From: Flavobacterium dankookense
Lineage (GTDB): Bacteria > Bacteroidota > Bacteroidia > Flavobacteriales > Flavobacteriaceae
Direction of reading: 5' to 3'
Assembly: GCF_004362665.1 (NCBI RefSeq)
Contig: NZ_SNXR01000016.1
Span: 1-64,000 of the forward strand
DNA: 64,000 nucleotides
Shown here: positions 1-8,065 of the stretch, in pieces
Layout: every line of letters starts with the position of its first letter
Numbering within the stretch: position 1 is the stretch's first letter
The notes under the pieces: model-generated
Seen by the model: the letters and a program-made list of their open reading frames with translations, nothing else
Databases searched by the model: none
What the model was told of the DNA's origin: nothing
Program-made: the position numbers and the translations under genes

Positions 1-38
1 TATTGGATGGGCTTTTTTGTTTTTAGTGCTTTTGTAAT

Positions 39-270
39 TTATATGAAATAGCTATTCTTTTGGTGTAAGTTGATATTCTTCAAATGGTGTTTGATATTCT
101 TGTGATGTAAGTCAATTTTCTTCTGATGTATATCAATTTTCTTTTAATGTAAGTGAGTATTCTTTTGATGCAAGTTGATATTCGCCTGATGTTGGTTGAT
201 ATTCTTGTGATGGAAGTCAATATTCTTTAAGTGTAAGTAGATTTCTTATGATGTTATCCGATTTTCTTCA
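39..270. repeat. 21-bp degenerate tandem array 1
   Basis: About eleven imperfect tandem copies of a 21-bp unit. The shared core ATATTCTT recurs with its TTCTT at 55, 76, 97, 118, 139, 160, 181 (as TTCGC), 202, 223, 243 and 264, so the step is 21 bp every time except one step of 20. Copies differ widely outside the core (GATGTAAGT, GATGTATAT, GATGGAAGT), so spacing is better kept than sequence. On the minus strand one frame reads as a degenerate heptad close to KNINLHQ, but it is broken by a stop and has no start, so I do not call it a gene. The array lies just past the hairpin that follows the minus-strand gene ending at 335. Confidence 0.85.
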
Positions 271-296
271 AATGGAGTTTTATTTATACAAATATT

Positions 297-322
297 AAAG
301 GGTTTCTTGTTGGAAACCCTTT
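297..322 (-). terminator. hairpin terminator after the 335-1072 gene
   Basis: Ten-base perfect stem AAAGGGTTTC / GAAACCCTTT with a 6-base loop, 13 bases past the stop of the minus-strand gene. The T-rich tail is weak on the minus strand, so it may act in either direction or only as a 3' stabiliser. Confidence 0.6.
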
Positions 323-334
323 TGAATTATGTTG

Positions 335-1072
335 TTATTTTTTTCTTGGACGGGTGAATTTTATACCACTTACTTGTTTATACTGAGGACTCGATGCTCC
401 GAAAGCTGATTTTATATAGTTTTTTGTTGTATAAGCTAAATCTGCTAAACCTGTTTCGGGAGTATAGAGTGTTTTGTCTAGGGCTATTATTGCATTGCTA
501 TATGATATGTATATATCTTTTACTGTTTGGTTTATTATAAACAGTTGCTGTTGATAGAATTTCATATTTGCTGTTGTTAGCTCTGTTTCGGATGGATTGT
601 ATTTGGCTTCTGAATCAGCTAGTTTAATTAATTCTAGAAAGAAATCTGCTTGACGGTCATAACTTTGTTGGGATGTTGAGATTGTATCTGGATTGTCTTT
701 ACCATCGATTTTGGTTTTTGGTAATCCTGGTGCTCTTTTTCCTTGAATTTTTCGATTAATTGCAATTGCTTTTTCAATTGTTTCTTTTGTTGCACCGCAT
801 GATTGGAATACACCAATTACTCTTGTTGATAGCCGTTTTAGTGGTTCAAAAAGGGCTATTCTTTCACCTCTTATTTTGTTTAGTGGAATTTCTGTATCCT
901 TGACTAATTCTAAATCGGATTCGGCTGTTGTTTTCTTTGTGTTTAATTCCGTCAACTGAATTGCTGTGTTGGATGGTGCGTAGTTGACACCATATCCTGT
1001 TGTGAATGAAATTAACGTACCAAAGTTGGTTACGTTTTTTAAGTTTCCTACTTCTGAAGTTGAACTCTTAAT
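335..1072 (-). CDS. Flavobacterial hypothetical protein, apparent ATT start
   Basis: I do not know its function. The first conventional start in this frame is a TTG at 955 (206 aa), but the frame is open upstream to a stop beyond 1084 and the extra 39 codons read like real protein: IKSSTSEVGNLKNVTNFG, then LISFTTGYGVNYAPSNTAIQ. From memory, flavobacterial relatives of about 245-250 aa begin with MKS followed by such an EVG-K-NV-NF-LIS sequence. That would place the start at codon 1072-1070, which is ATT here, giving 245 aa. No ATG or GTG exists anywhere in the upstream extension. The protein is soluble, lacks a signal peptide and ends in the basic tail FTRPRKK. Either a rare ATT start is used, the start codon has mutated, or there is a base-call error. 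Function: unknown. Confidence 0.6.
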   Translation of the reverse strand: MKSSTSEVGNLKNVTNFGTLISFTTGYGVNYAPSNTAIQLTELNTKKTTAESDLELVKDTEIPLNKIRGERIALFEPLKRLSTRVIGVFQSCGATKETIEKAIAINRKIQGKRAPGLPKTKIDGKDNPDTISTSQQSYDRQADFFLELIKLADSEAKYNPSETELTTANMKFYQQQLFIINQTVKDIYISYSNAIIALDKTLYTPETGLADLAYTTKNYIKSAFGASSPQYKQVSGIKFTRPRKK

Positions 1073-1090
1073 TAAATTATTTATTTGTTA

Positions 1091-1112
1091 TTTGTGAACT
1101 ATTTCACACAAA
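1091..1112. promoter_or_regulatory. imperfect palindrome upstream of the ATT-start gene
   Basis: TTTGTGAA, CTAT, TTCACACAAA form an inverted repeat with a single bulged base, 19 bases upstream of the proposed start at 1072. It could be an operator or a leader hairpin. No partner protein can be named. Confidence 0.3.
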
Positions 1113-1196
1113 TTCGATAGCAAATTCCTTGCCAAAGTTTGTAGGTTACTACTTAATTATATGTTATTTTTATCGTAGTTGACCTTCAAATGTATT

Positions 1197-1230
1197 TTGA
1201 CTACGCTCAATACAAACTAGGGTGACAAAA
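1197..1230. repeat. degenerate interspersed element (CTACGCTCA...GTGACA type)
   Basis: TTGACTACGCTCA followed by GGGTGACAAAA resembles the element at 7991-8019 (CTTCGACTGCGCTCAGTGTG then ACAAAA) with a short insertion. An upstream CGTAGT (from 1174) can pair with ACTACG here. From memory this short motif is scattered through many flavobacterial genomes. The rest of the gap between the two genes shows nothing else except the terminator at 1314-1346. Confidence 0.4.
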
Positions 1231-1313
1231 TGTGGTTATTATAAAGTATTTCTTTTATATCTATTATTGGATTTTCATTAGTATTATATTGCATTGAATT
1301 GGTAATGTTCTAT

Positions 1314-1346
1314 AATAAAAAAAGCGCTCTCAATTGAAAGCGCTTT
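1314..1346 (-). terminator. rho-independent terminator of the TonB-type receptor gene
   Basis: On the minus strand AAAGCGCT and AGCGCTTT pair, extended by the palindromic TCAATTGA in the centre, followed by a run of seven T. It lies 29 bases past the stop at 1375. Confidence 0.85.
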
Positions 1347-1374
1347 ACTTTTATAAAGTAAAATTTAGTATTGA

Positions 1375-3831
1375 TTATCCTTGAAAATCTCCGCCATCGT
1401 CTCCGCCATTTCCGTTGCGTGGTTTTTCTCTTTCGTTTTTCTTCACGTTAAATCTGTAAGTGAAGGACAGTGTGATTTGTCTTTCTCTCCATTGGAATTC
1501 GCCATAAGAATCTACTTGTCCAGGAAGATAGGTTTCGGATATTCTTTTTCTAGAATTTAGAAGATCGCTTACGTTTAATGATATGGTTGCTTTTTCTTTG
1601 AAAACATCTTTACTAAATGCTAAATTCATTGCAAATACGCCAAGATTTTTTCCTTGTGCAGTTCTTTGTGAACCATTATATGTCATGTTTGTTTGCCAAT
1701 CTATTTTATAAGGTAAGTTTATTTTTGATGTAAGTCTTGCAAACCATGAAGTTGCTTTGTTGTCGAAGTTTTGGATTATTTCGTCACCATTGTTGTCAAT
1801 ATAGCTGAAATCGCCATCGGTTTCGTTGTAGAAGAAGTTGAAGTTACTGTTTAGTTTCCACCATTTGTATGGAGAATAATTTAGTGTAAATTCAAATCCA
1901 GTACGATATTCTTTGGCTAAATTGATTGGTGTACTTATAATTACTGGTATTCCATCTTGGAAATCACCATTTGGTCTTCTAACAAATTGGAACGAATCAT
2001 TTGTAATATTGAAATACATTGAAGTATTGAAAGTTATTTTACTCCATTTTTTTAAGAAACCTAGATCGAATGCATCGGTAAACGCTGGATCTAAATCTGG
2101 GTTACCGATAAAGATGTTTACATTACTTGAAAGGTTGTTGAATGGATTTAATTGTCTTCCTCTTGGTCTTTGAATTCTTTTGCTGTAGCTTAATGATACA
2201 TCGCTAGTTTCAGATATTTCATAAGTGAAAAATGCAGATGGGAAGAAGTTGTTGTATTTTTTATTGTTAAAATCGTTGGTTGCTAACTGATTAACATCAA
2301 TATTAGAGTCTTCCCAACGTAATCCATAAAGCATGGAAAGTTTATTGAATTTAGTTCCGAATTGCGTGTAAAGCGCATTTACCTTTTCTTTGTATTCTAG
2401 TGTGTTTGTGAATTGAGGAAAAGGAATTCCGTTTCTTATCACGCTGTAATCCGTTATATTTCTAATAAAATTACCTAAATAACCTGCCTCGAACTGGGTG
2501 TTTTTTCCTATTGGTAAAACGTAGTCGGCTTGAATTAAATTACGACTTTGTTCTTGATTGTTTAAGGTATTGTCTGTTGCAACAATCGCAGAATTATTTG
2601 TGCTATCAGTAATTAGTGCAATATTATTATCGGTGTTTGATGAAAACGAACCATCAACAGTCAGTTTGTGTCCGTCTTTTTTGAATTTTTTGGTGAAATT
2701 AGTGCTGAATTCAATATTTTCACTCTTGCTGTCTTCTTCGTTTACACGGTTTCTGGTATAATCGTAAATAAAATCTACGTCGTAATAGTCTTGAAATACA
2801 TCATCAATATTGTTTCCGCTACTTTTTCTATAATTTAGTGTGTTGGTCCACGTTAAAGACTTTGATAAAAACCAATCAAAACCAAAATTTCCGTTATAGG
2901 ATTTATTTAGTCTCTCGTTTTCACGATTTTCGTACATGTAATCACGTGTAGAATTGTCGTCATTTAAGTATCTAGAGTTGGTAAAAGAGTTTCCTGGACT
3001 GTTTCTATAGCTGTATCCTTGTGTTGTAAATAGATTAAATTCTTCTCCTTTAAAATTTAATGTTCCGCTAAGTCCATGATTTTCAGGATAACCTGTATTG
3101 GCAATCAATGTTCCGTTTAGTCCTTGATTTTTACCTTTTTTAAGAATAATATTTAGAATTCCACCGCCACCTTCGGCGTCATATCTTGCAGAAGGATTGG
3201 TTATTACTTCCACTTTATCTATTGCATCGGCAGGAATTAATCGTAAAGCATCAGTAACACTAATTGCATTTGAAGGTCTTCCGTCGATAAGTATTTTTAC
3301 ATTTTCATTACCTCTTAAGCTAACATTTCCTTCCACATCTACAGAAACGGATGGAATGTTGTCTAAAATATCACTTACAGTTCCGCCTTTTACCATCAAA
3401 TCATTACCAACGTTGTATACTTTTTTATCCAATTTGATTTCAACCGTTGTTTTTTCAGCTCGAATGATAACTTCATCCAATTGTTTTGCACCTTCATCAA
3501 GAATTATTGTACCTAAATTAGTGTTTTGCGTTATAGATTTGTTATTTATTTCGTTCGGCTGAAATGAAATAAACTCAATAACAATATTGTAATTTCCTGA
3601 AGCTACATCAATAGAAAACTCACCTTTATTGTTAGTTATTCCGCCAAAAACTGAATTTGGATTGGTTGTACTTTTTAATGTAATGGTAGAATACTCTAGT
3701 GGAAGATTAGTTGACTTTTCTATAACTTTTCCAGTAACTTTAAATTTTGCGCCACCAGCATTTGGTTGTGCATGAGAAATGAAAGAAATTAAAAAAAGAA
3801 TTGCGGCTAAAATCGTTTTGATGCTTTTCAT
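1375..3831 (-). CDS. TonB-dependent receptor-like outer-membrane beta-barrel protein
   Basis: Outer-membrane protein of 818 aa. A signal peptide (residues 1-21, ending SHAQ) is followed by a carboxypeptidase-regulatory-like beta domain (about 30-115, opening with VTGKVIEKSTNLPLEY), a plug-like domain (about 125-235, with DILDNIPSVSVD and SLRGNENVKILIDGRPS), and a long barrel rich in aromatic, alternating strands (about 240-795). The order matches the OMP_b-brl_3 group of TonB-receptor relatives, which in Bacteroidetes are usually of unknown substrate; no SusD partner is adjacent. After the last strand (LSFTYRF) there is an unusual 23-residue polar tail rich in Gly and Asp (GNGGDDGGDFQG). ATG start; a TAnnTTTG promoter box lies 26 bases upstream and a terminator downstream, so it is probably transcribed alone. 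Substrate: not deducible. Confidence 0.85.
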   Translation of the reverse strand: MKSIKTILAAILFLISFISHAQPNAGGAKFKVTGKVIEKSTNLPLEYSTITLKSTTNPNSVFGGITNNKGEFSIDVASGNYNIVIEFISFQPNEINNKSITQNTNLGTIILDEGAKQLDEVIIRAEKTTVEIKLDKKVYNVGNDLMVKGGTVSDILDNIPSVSVDVEGNVSLRGNENVKILIDGRPSNAISVTDALRLIPADAIDKVEVITNPSARYDAEGGGGILNIILKKGKNQGLNGTLIANTGYPENHGLSGTLNFKGEEFNLFTTQGYSYRNSPGNSFTNSRYLNDDNSTRDYMYENRENERLNKSYNGNFGFDWFLSKSLTWTNTLNYRKSSGNNIDDVFQDYYDVDFIYDYTRNRVNEEDSKSENIEFSTNFTKKFKKDGHKLTVDGSFSSNTDNNIALITDSTNNSAIVATDNTLNNQEQSRNLIQADYVLPIGKNTQFEAGYLGNFIRNITDYSVIRNGIPFPQFTNTLEYKEKVNALYTQFGTKFNKLSMLYGLRWEDSNIDVNQLATNDFNNKKYNNFFPSAFFTYEISETSDVSLSYSKRIQRPRGRQLNPFNNLSSNVNIFIGNPDLDPAFTDAFDLGFLKKWSKITFNTSMYFNITNDSFQFVRRPNGDFQDGIPVIISTPINLAKEYRTGFEFTLNYSPYKWWKLNSNFNFFYNETDGDFSYIDNNGDEIIQNFDNKATSWFARLTSKINLPYKIDWQTNMTYNGSQRTAQGKNLGVFAMNLAFSKDVFKEKATISLNVSDLLNSRKRISETYLPGQVDSYGEFQWRERQITLSFTYRFNVKKNEREKPRNGNGGDDGGDFQG

Positions 3832-3856
3832 TGAAAATGAGTTAAAATTTCAACGG

Positions 3857-3864
3857 CAAAAATA
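3857..3864 (-). promoter_or_regulatory. TAnnTTTG -7 element of the receptor gene
   Basis: TATTTTTG on the minus strand, 25 bases upstream of the ATG at 3831, matches the Bacteroidetes -7 consensus. No clear -33 TTG. Confidence 0.45.
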
Positions 3865-3873
3865 CTCTTTCAC

Positions 3874-4239
3874 TTAGGATTGGTTTCCCAAAACTTTGTT
3901 AAATAAAACTTCGGATTTGCTTAAGTCTCTAGCTATGACTGCATAGTTTTTACTTATGACGATTGGTCTTTCGATGAGAATTGGGTTTTTTTGTATCACT
4001 TTAATCAGTTCTTTGCGGCTTAGTTTTTTTCCTTTGTAGTTTTCTATCCAAATGGGTTCTTTTTGGCGAATTAAATCAATTGGTTCTAGGTTTAATTTTT
4101 TGAGTAGGATTTCAATTTCGTTTGTATCTAATGGATTTTCAAGATATTTCACTATTGTATATTCAATATTTTTTTCATCAAGAAAAGCCAAACAGTTTCT
4201 TGATTTTCCACAACGAGGATTATGTAGTACTTCAATCAT
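3874..4239 (-). CDS. ArsC/Spx-family thioredoxin-fold protein
   Basis: Small cytoplasmic protein of 121 aa, the usual length for the ArsC/YffB family. The N-terminus MIEVLHNPRCGKSRN carries the single redox cysteine (Cys10) in the NPRCGKSR setting, and the conserved ERPIV segment sits near residues 90-94. ArsC proteins reduce arsenate with glutathione or glutaredoxin; many homologues in this family are not arsenate reductases. No ars operon genes (arsR, arsB, acr3) are nearby, so a detoxification role is unproven. The next gene upstream, on the opposite strand, starts 70 bases away. Confidence 0.8.
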   Translation of the reverse strand: MIEVLHNPRCGKSRNCLAFLDEKNIEYTIVKYLENPLDTNEIEILLKKLNLEPIDLIRQKEPIWIENYKGKKLSRKELIKVIQKNPILIERPIVISKNYAVIARDLSKSEVLFNKVLGNQS

Positions 4240-4309
4240 ATATATTTTTTCACAAAGTTCTTTATTTTGGCGTAAAAAATGTTAAATTAGACGAAATAAA
4301 ATTTTTATT

Positions 4310-5275
4310 ATGTTTTTAGAAAATGCTATCACACGCGAAAACAAGTTTTGGAAATATATTGTAGGTTCAATTATTGTTATTGTAGCGTCGTTTTTGGGAC
4401 AAATCCCTTTTTTGATTGCTGTAGCCGCAAAATCTTTCTCAAGTGGAAAAGCTTTTCCAACGGATGAAAAATCGGTTATGTCTTTTTTGAGCCCTAATTT
4501 ATCATTGTTTTTATTACTGATTTCGTTTGCGGTTGCTCTATTAGTACTGTATTTTGTTGTCAAATATTTTCACAAACAGACGTTTTTATCGGTAACAACT
4601 TCACGAAGTAGGATGGATTGGAAGCGATTTTTCTTTTCATTTACTATTTGGGGAATTTTTACAATTGCTTCAACTGTTTTGATGTATTATGATAGTCCTG
4701 AAAACTTTAGCATTAATTTCAAACCCATTCCTTTTGCTATTTTGGCGGTTATAGCCATTGTTTTGATACCAATTCAAACAAGTACTGAAGAATATGTTTT
4801 TAGAGGTTATTTGATGCAAGGATTTGCTGTTTTGGCAAAGAATAGATGGTTTCCTTTAGTGTTAACCTCAGTTATTTTTGGGACGTTACACATCGCTAAT
4901 CCTGAAGTGCAAAAGCTTGGGTATATCGTAATGATTTACTACATCGGAACAGGTTTTTTTCTAGGAATAATTACGTTAATGGATGAAGGAATGGAATTGG
5001 CATTGGGTTTTCATGCTGCTAATAATTTAATTGCAGCTTTGTTAATTACATCCGATTGGTCTGCCTTTCAAACCGAATCAATTTTAAAAGATAATTCAGA
5101 ACCTTCGGCAGGATTGGAAGTTTTAATTCCGGTTTTTGTTATATTTCCTTTATTGTTGTTCCTTTTTAGTAAGAAATACAAATGGACCGATTGGAAAGAG
5201 AAATTAACTGGAAAAATAAATATAGTAGAAGTTAAACCTATTCAAAATATTGAAAATCATGACAGTAACTTATGA
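4310..5275 (+). CDS. CPBP-family intramembrane glutamic endopeptidase
   Basis: Integral membrane protein of 321 aa with about eight hydrophobic segments. The three family motifs are intact: EExxxR (Glu160, Glu161, Arg165 in STEEYVFRGYL), the F-x(5)-H motif ending at His194 (FGTLHIANPE) and HxxN (His235 in GFHAANN). This family includes Rce1-type CAAX proteases and bacterial Abi/CPBP immunity or processing proteases; the bacterial substrate cannot be read from sequence. The last 17 bases overlap the following MenE-like gene, so the two are co-transcribed and probably translationally coupled, though no functional link is obvious. Confidence 0.85.
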   Translation: MFLENAITRENKFWKYIVGSIIVIVASFLGQIPFLIAVAAKSFSSGKAFPTDEKSVMSFLSPNLSLFLLLISFAVALLVLYFVVKYFHKQTFLSVTTSRSRMDWKRFFFSFTIWGIFTIASTVLMYYDSPENFSINFKPIPFAILAVIAIVLIPIQTSTEEYVFRGYLMQGFAVLAKNRWFPLVLTSVIFGTLHIANPEVQKLGYIVMIYYIGTGFFLGIITLMDEGMELALGFHAANNLIAALLITSDWSAFQTESILKDNSEPSAGLEVLIPVFVIFPLLLFLFSKKYKWTDWKEKLTGKINIVEVKPIQNIENHDSNL

Positions 5276-6296
5276 AAATGTACATAATAAATTTAAGCTA
5301 AACGGGTTTCATTTGGACAAGGATGATTTGTGTCGTGTTGCTTATAGTTTTATAAAAGAAGGAGAAGATTTTGAAAAACCAGTGGGCGATTTTCTACTGG
5401 ATTGGTTTGATAATAAGGAGTTTATCCAAATGCAAACTTCGGGTACAACTGGAACGCCAAAAATCATTTCGGTGAGCAAACAAGCAATGGTCAATTCGGC
5501 TTTGGCTACAGGCGATTTTTTTGGTTTAGAACCTGGAAATAAAGCATTGCATTGTCTTCCTGTTAAATATGTTGCGGGAAAAATGATGTTGGTTCGAGCG
5601 ATGATTTTAGGTTTGGATCTAGAGTTTGTTGCGCCAAGTTCTCATCCGTTGCGCAATAACGAATATGATTATGATTTTGTTGCAATGGTTCCGCTACAAG
5701 CTCAGAATTCTATTAGTGAACTAAAACGCGTTAAAAAAATGATTGTTGGTGGAGCAAAAATCAATAATTCGCTCGAAAAGCAATTAATTAAATTAAAGAC
5801 CGAAGCGTTTGAAACCTATGGAATGACGGAAACTATTACACATATTGCTGCTAAAAAAGTAGGCGAGAAGGCATTTACTGTTTTGCCAGATGTTACGATT
5901 TCCTATGATGATAGAAATTGTTTGGTTATTCACGCACCAAGGATTTCGGATGAAGTAATCGTAACGAATGACATCGTAGAGCTGATTAATGAAAATCAAT
6001 TTATCTTCCTAGGTCGAATGGATAATGTGATCAATAGTGGAGGAATTAAATTAATTCCAGAACAAATTGAAGAAAAACTAGCTGGAAAAATTGACGTTCG
6101 TTTTTTTATTGCTTCCAAAGAAGATAAAGAACTAGGCGAAAAAGTAATTTTGGTTGTTGAAGGGGAAAAACAAGCTATTGATGACGCTATTTTTGCCGAT
6201 TTGGACAAATATGAAAAACCAAAAGAAATTGTTTTTGTTCCAAAATTTAAAGAAACACCAACTGGAAAGATTTTGCGAAATGAAACATTACTTTAA
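5259..6296 (+). CDS. menE: AMP-binding ligase, MenE-like (o-succinylbenzoate-CoA ligase)
   Basis: ANL-superfamily adenylating enzyme of 345 aa. The phosphate-binding loop TSGTTGTPK is at residues 60-68, the YGMTET motif follows near residue 190, and the C-terminal lid carries the lysine motif PTGKILRNE. It is shorter than the roughly 450-residue MenE of Proteobacteria and Firmicutes, lacking much of the N-terminal lobe, which fits the compact Bacteroidetes form. MenE activates o-succinylbenzoate with CoA in menaquinone synthesis; menD is also in this window at 49315. I chose the ATG at 5259 over an upstream TTG at 5250; it overlaps the protease gene by 17 bases. The MenE assignment over another small acyl-CoA ligase is an inference. 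Confidence 0.75.
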   Translation: MTVTYENVHNKFKLNGFHLDKDDLCRVAYSFIKEGEDFEKPVGDFLLDWFDNKEFIQMQTSGTTGTPKIISVSKQAMVNSALATGDFFGLEPGNKALHCLPVKYVAGKMMLVRAMILGLDLEFVAPSSHPLRNNEYDYDFVAMVPLQAQNSISELKRVKKMIVGGAKINNSLEKQLIKLKTEAFETYGMTETITHIAAKKVGEKAFTVLPDVTISYDDRNCLVIHAPRISDEVIVTNDIVELINENQFIFLGRMDNVINSGGIKLIPEQIEEKLAGKIDVRFFIASKEDKELGEKVILVVEGEKQAIDDAIFADLDKYEKPKEIVFVPKFKETPTGKILRNETLL

Positions 6297-6305
6297 TGAA
6301 AAGTT

Positions 6306-7928
6306 TTAATTATTCTCAAATGATTTTTTGACAAAGAAGTTATCACTAACTTCTATTTTATCCGTGGGTTTTACTTTAAAATTCGATTTAACCCAAGCAT
6401 TTACTGGATAAATTCGTTTTGATTTGCCGTTTATTTTAATATCTATGGGCATGAAAAAATTAGTTTCATTGGTTGTCCATTTGTAGAATAAACGTTTGTT
6501 TTCGATTTTATATTCCAATTTTGGAATAGAAGTGTGACGCAAATACTGATTGAAAACAGCGGTTAAATCCATTCCGCTTTCTTTGTTGAAAAAAGCAATA
6601 ACGGTTTCGGTATCAATGATTTTATGACGGAAAGTGTTAGAATAATCCAAAATCAGTTTCCACCATTTTGTGTCATCATTGATAACATGACGCAAGGTGT
6701 TTAAAAGTAAAGCACCTTTTGGATACATATCGCCTGAACCTTCATTATTAACGCCATAGTTTCCAATGATAGGACTGCTATTAAAAACATTTTTCTGCAA
6801 ACCTTTGGCATATTGCATCGCTTTTTCGTAGCCCAATTGGCACTCTACAAAAACAATTTCAGTGTATTGTGTAAATCCTTCGTGTATCCACATGTCAGCA
6901 ATATCTTTGGAAGTAATGCTGTTTCCAAACCATTCGTGTCCACTTTCGTGAATGGTTATATAATCAAAAGTTAGTCCAATTCCTGTTCGAGATAAATCAT
7001 TTCCAAGATATCCTTTTAAATACTTATTCCCATAAGCCACAGCACTTTGATGTTCCATACCTAAATAAGGAGTTTCAACTAGTTTGTAGCCATCTTCTTT
7101 GAAAGGATAGTCGCCAAACTTATTCTGAAAACAATCCATCATCGGTTTTACTTCTTCAAAATGTTTTCTTGCTTTTTCTTCGTTATAGCTTAAAACATAA
7201 TAGTCTAAATCCAATCCTTTGTGATTGTCATGAATGTGAACATAATCACCGATATTTAGTGTAATAGTGTAATTGTTGATTGGATTTTTAACTTCCCAAT
7301 CCCAACGAGTAAAGTCATTTTCTAGCTTTTCCGAACCTATGAATCTTCCGTTGGAAACATTCATTAAGCCATTAGGAACAGCTACTTTTATACTTGCACC
7401 ATTTTCTGGTTCGTCGCTTTGAGAATCTTTACATGGATACCATAAACTTGCCCCAGTTCCTTGAACGGCAACGCCAATCCAATCTTTTCCGTTTTTATCT
7501 TTATTAAATACAAAACCGCCATCCCATGGTGCATTTCTCGCAACTACAGGATTTCCTTGGTAAAAAAATTGAATGGATTGTGTTGTTTCTTTATTTAATT
7601 CAGATGGGAAAGAGATAAAAACAGCATTGAATTCTCTTTTGTAATCTAATTTTTGTTTATTCCAAATGATGGAATCGATTTGCATATTATCAAACAAATC
7701 GACTTGAATTTTTTTAGTATTTTCAACTACTTTAAAAATAATTTCGTTGTTGCCTTTAATCTTTTTTGTTCTTGGTAAAACCATGATATCAAGATTGTAG
7801 CGCACAACATCGAAACAGGTTCTTTCAAAACGCAATCCGCCGTGAAGACTGTCTTTTCGGGTAAAAGTTTCTTGTGCTGTAACGATATGCGTTATGAAAA
7901 GAAATAGAAATAAGGATGTTTTTTTCAT
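6306..7928 (-). CDS. M1-family metallopeptidase (exported aminopeptidase-like)
   Basis: Exported zinc peptidase of 540 aa. A signal peptide (residues 1-18, ...IVTA) precedes the beta-sandwich N-domain and a gluzincin catalytic domain with HESGH at 327-331 and the third zinc ligand in WIHEGFTQYTE (Glu350). The substrate-binding GxMEN-type motif appears as GMEHQ at 290-294. It ends after the catalytic domain with no large C-terminal helical domain, so it is a short M1 member compared with the roughly 850-residue aminopeptidase N. No sorting domain is present, so it is probably periplasmic. It is convergent with the menE-like gene, the stops being 10 bases apart. Confidence 0.85.
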   Translation of the reverse strand: MKKTSLFLFLFITHIVTAQETFTRKDSLHGGLRFERTCFDVVRYNLDIMVLPRTKKIKGNNEIIFKVVENTKKIQVDLFDNMQIDSIIWNKQKLDYKREFNAVFISFPSELNKETTQSIQFFYQGNPVVARNAPWDGGFVFNKDKNGKDWIGVAVQGTGASLWYPCKDSQSDEPENGASIKVAVPNGLMNVSNGRFIGSEKLENDFTRWDWEVKNPINNYTITLNIGDYVHIHDNHKGLDLDYYVLSYNEEKARKHFEEVKPMMDCFQNKFGDYPFKEDGYKLVETPYLGMEHQSAVAYGNKYLKGYLGNDLSRTGIGLTFDYITIHESGHEWFGNSITSKDIADMWIHEGFTQYTEIVFVECQLGYEKAMQYAKGLQKNVFNSSPIIGNYGVNNEGSGDMYPKGALLLNTLRHVINDDTKWWKLILDYSNTFRHKIIDTETVIAFFNKESGMDLTAVFNQYLRHTSIPKLEYKIENKRLFYKWTTNETNFFMPIDIKINGKSKRIYPVNAWVKSNFKVKPTDKIEVSDNFFVKKSFENN

Positions 7929-7990
7929 ACTATGGTTTGTTTTTTAGCCCTGATTGTAGTGGAAATCCTTTTTTTATTTTTTCTAAAAAA

Positions 7991-8019
7991 GCACTTCGAC
8001 TGCGCTCAGTGTGACAAAA
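7991..8019. repeat. interspersed element CTTCGACTGCGCTCAGTGTG
   Basis: GCACTTCGACTGCGCTCAGT continuing GTGACAAAA in the gap between the M1 peptidase and the RluA gene. A diverged copy is at 1197-1230. From memory this motif is widespread in Flavobacteriia intergenic DNA; its function is unknown. The surrounding A-rich tracts could also serve as a terminator. Confidence 0.5.
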
Positions 8020-8065
8020 AAATAAAAAAAGATTGCAACGAAAAGCAGGAATAAGGTTTGTTTTA

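Noticed and set aside
3197..3562. A 121-codon frame opposite the TonB-type receptor gene
   Set aside because: A shadow of the receptor coding sequence; hydrophobic low-complexity translation and no start signals.
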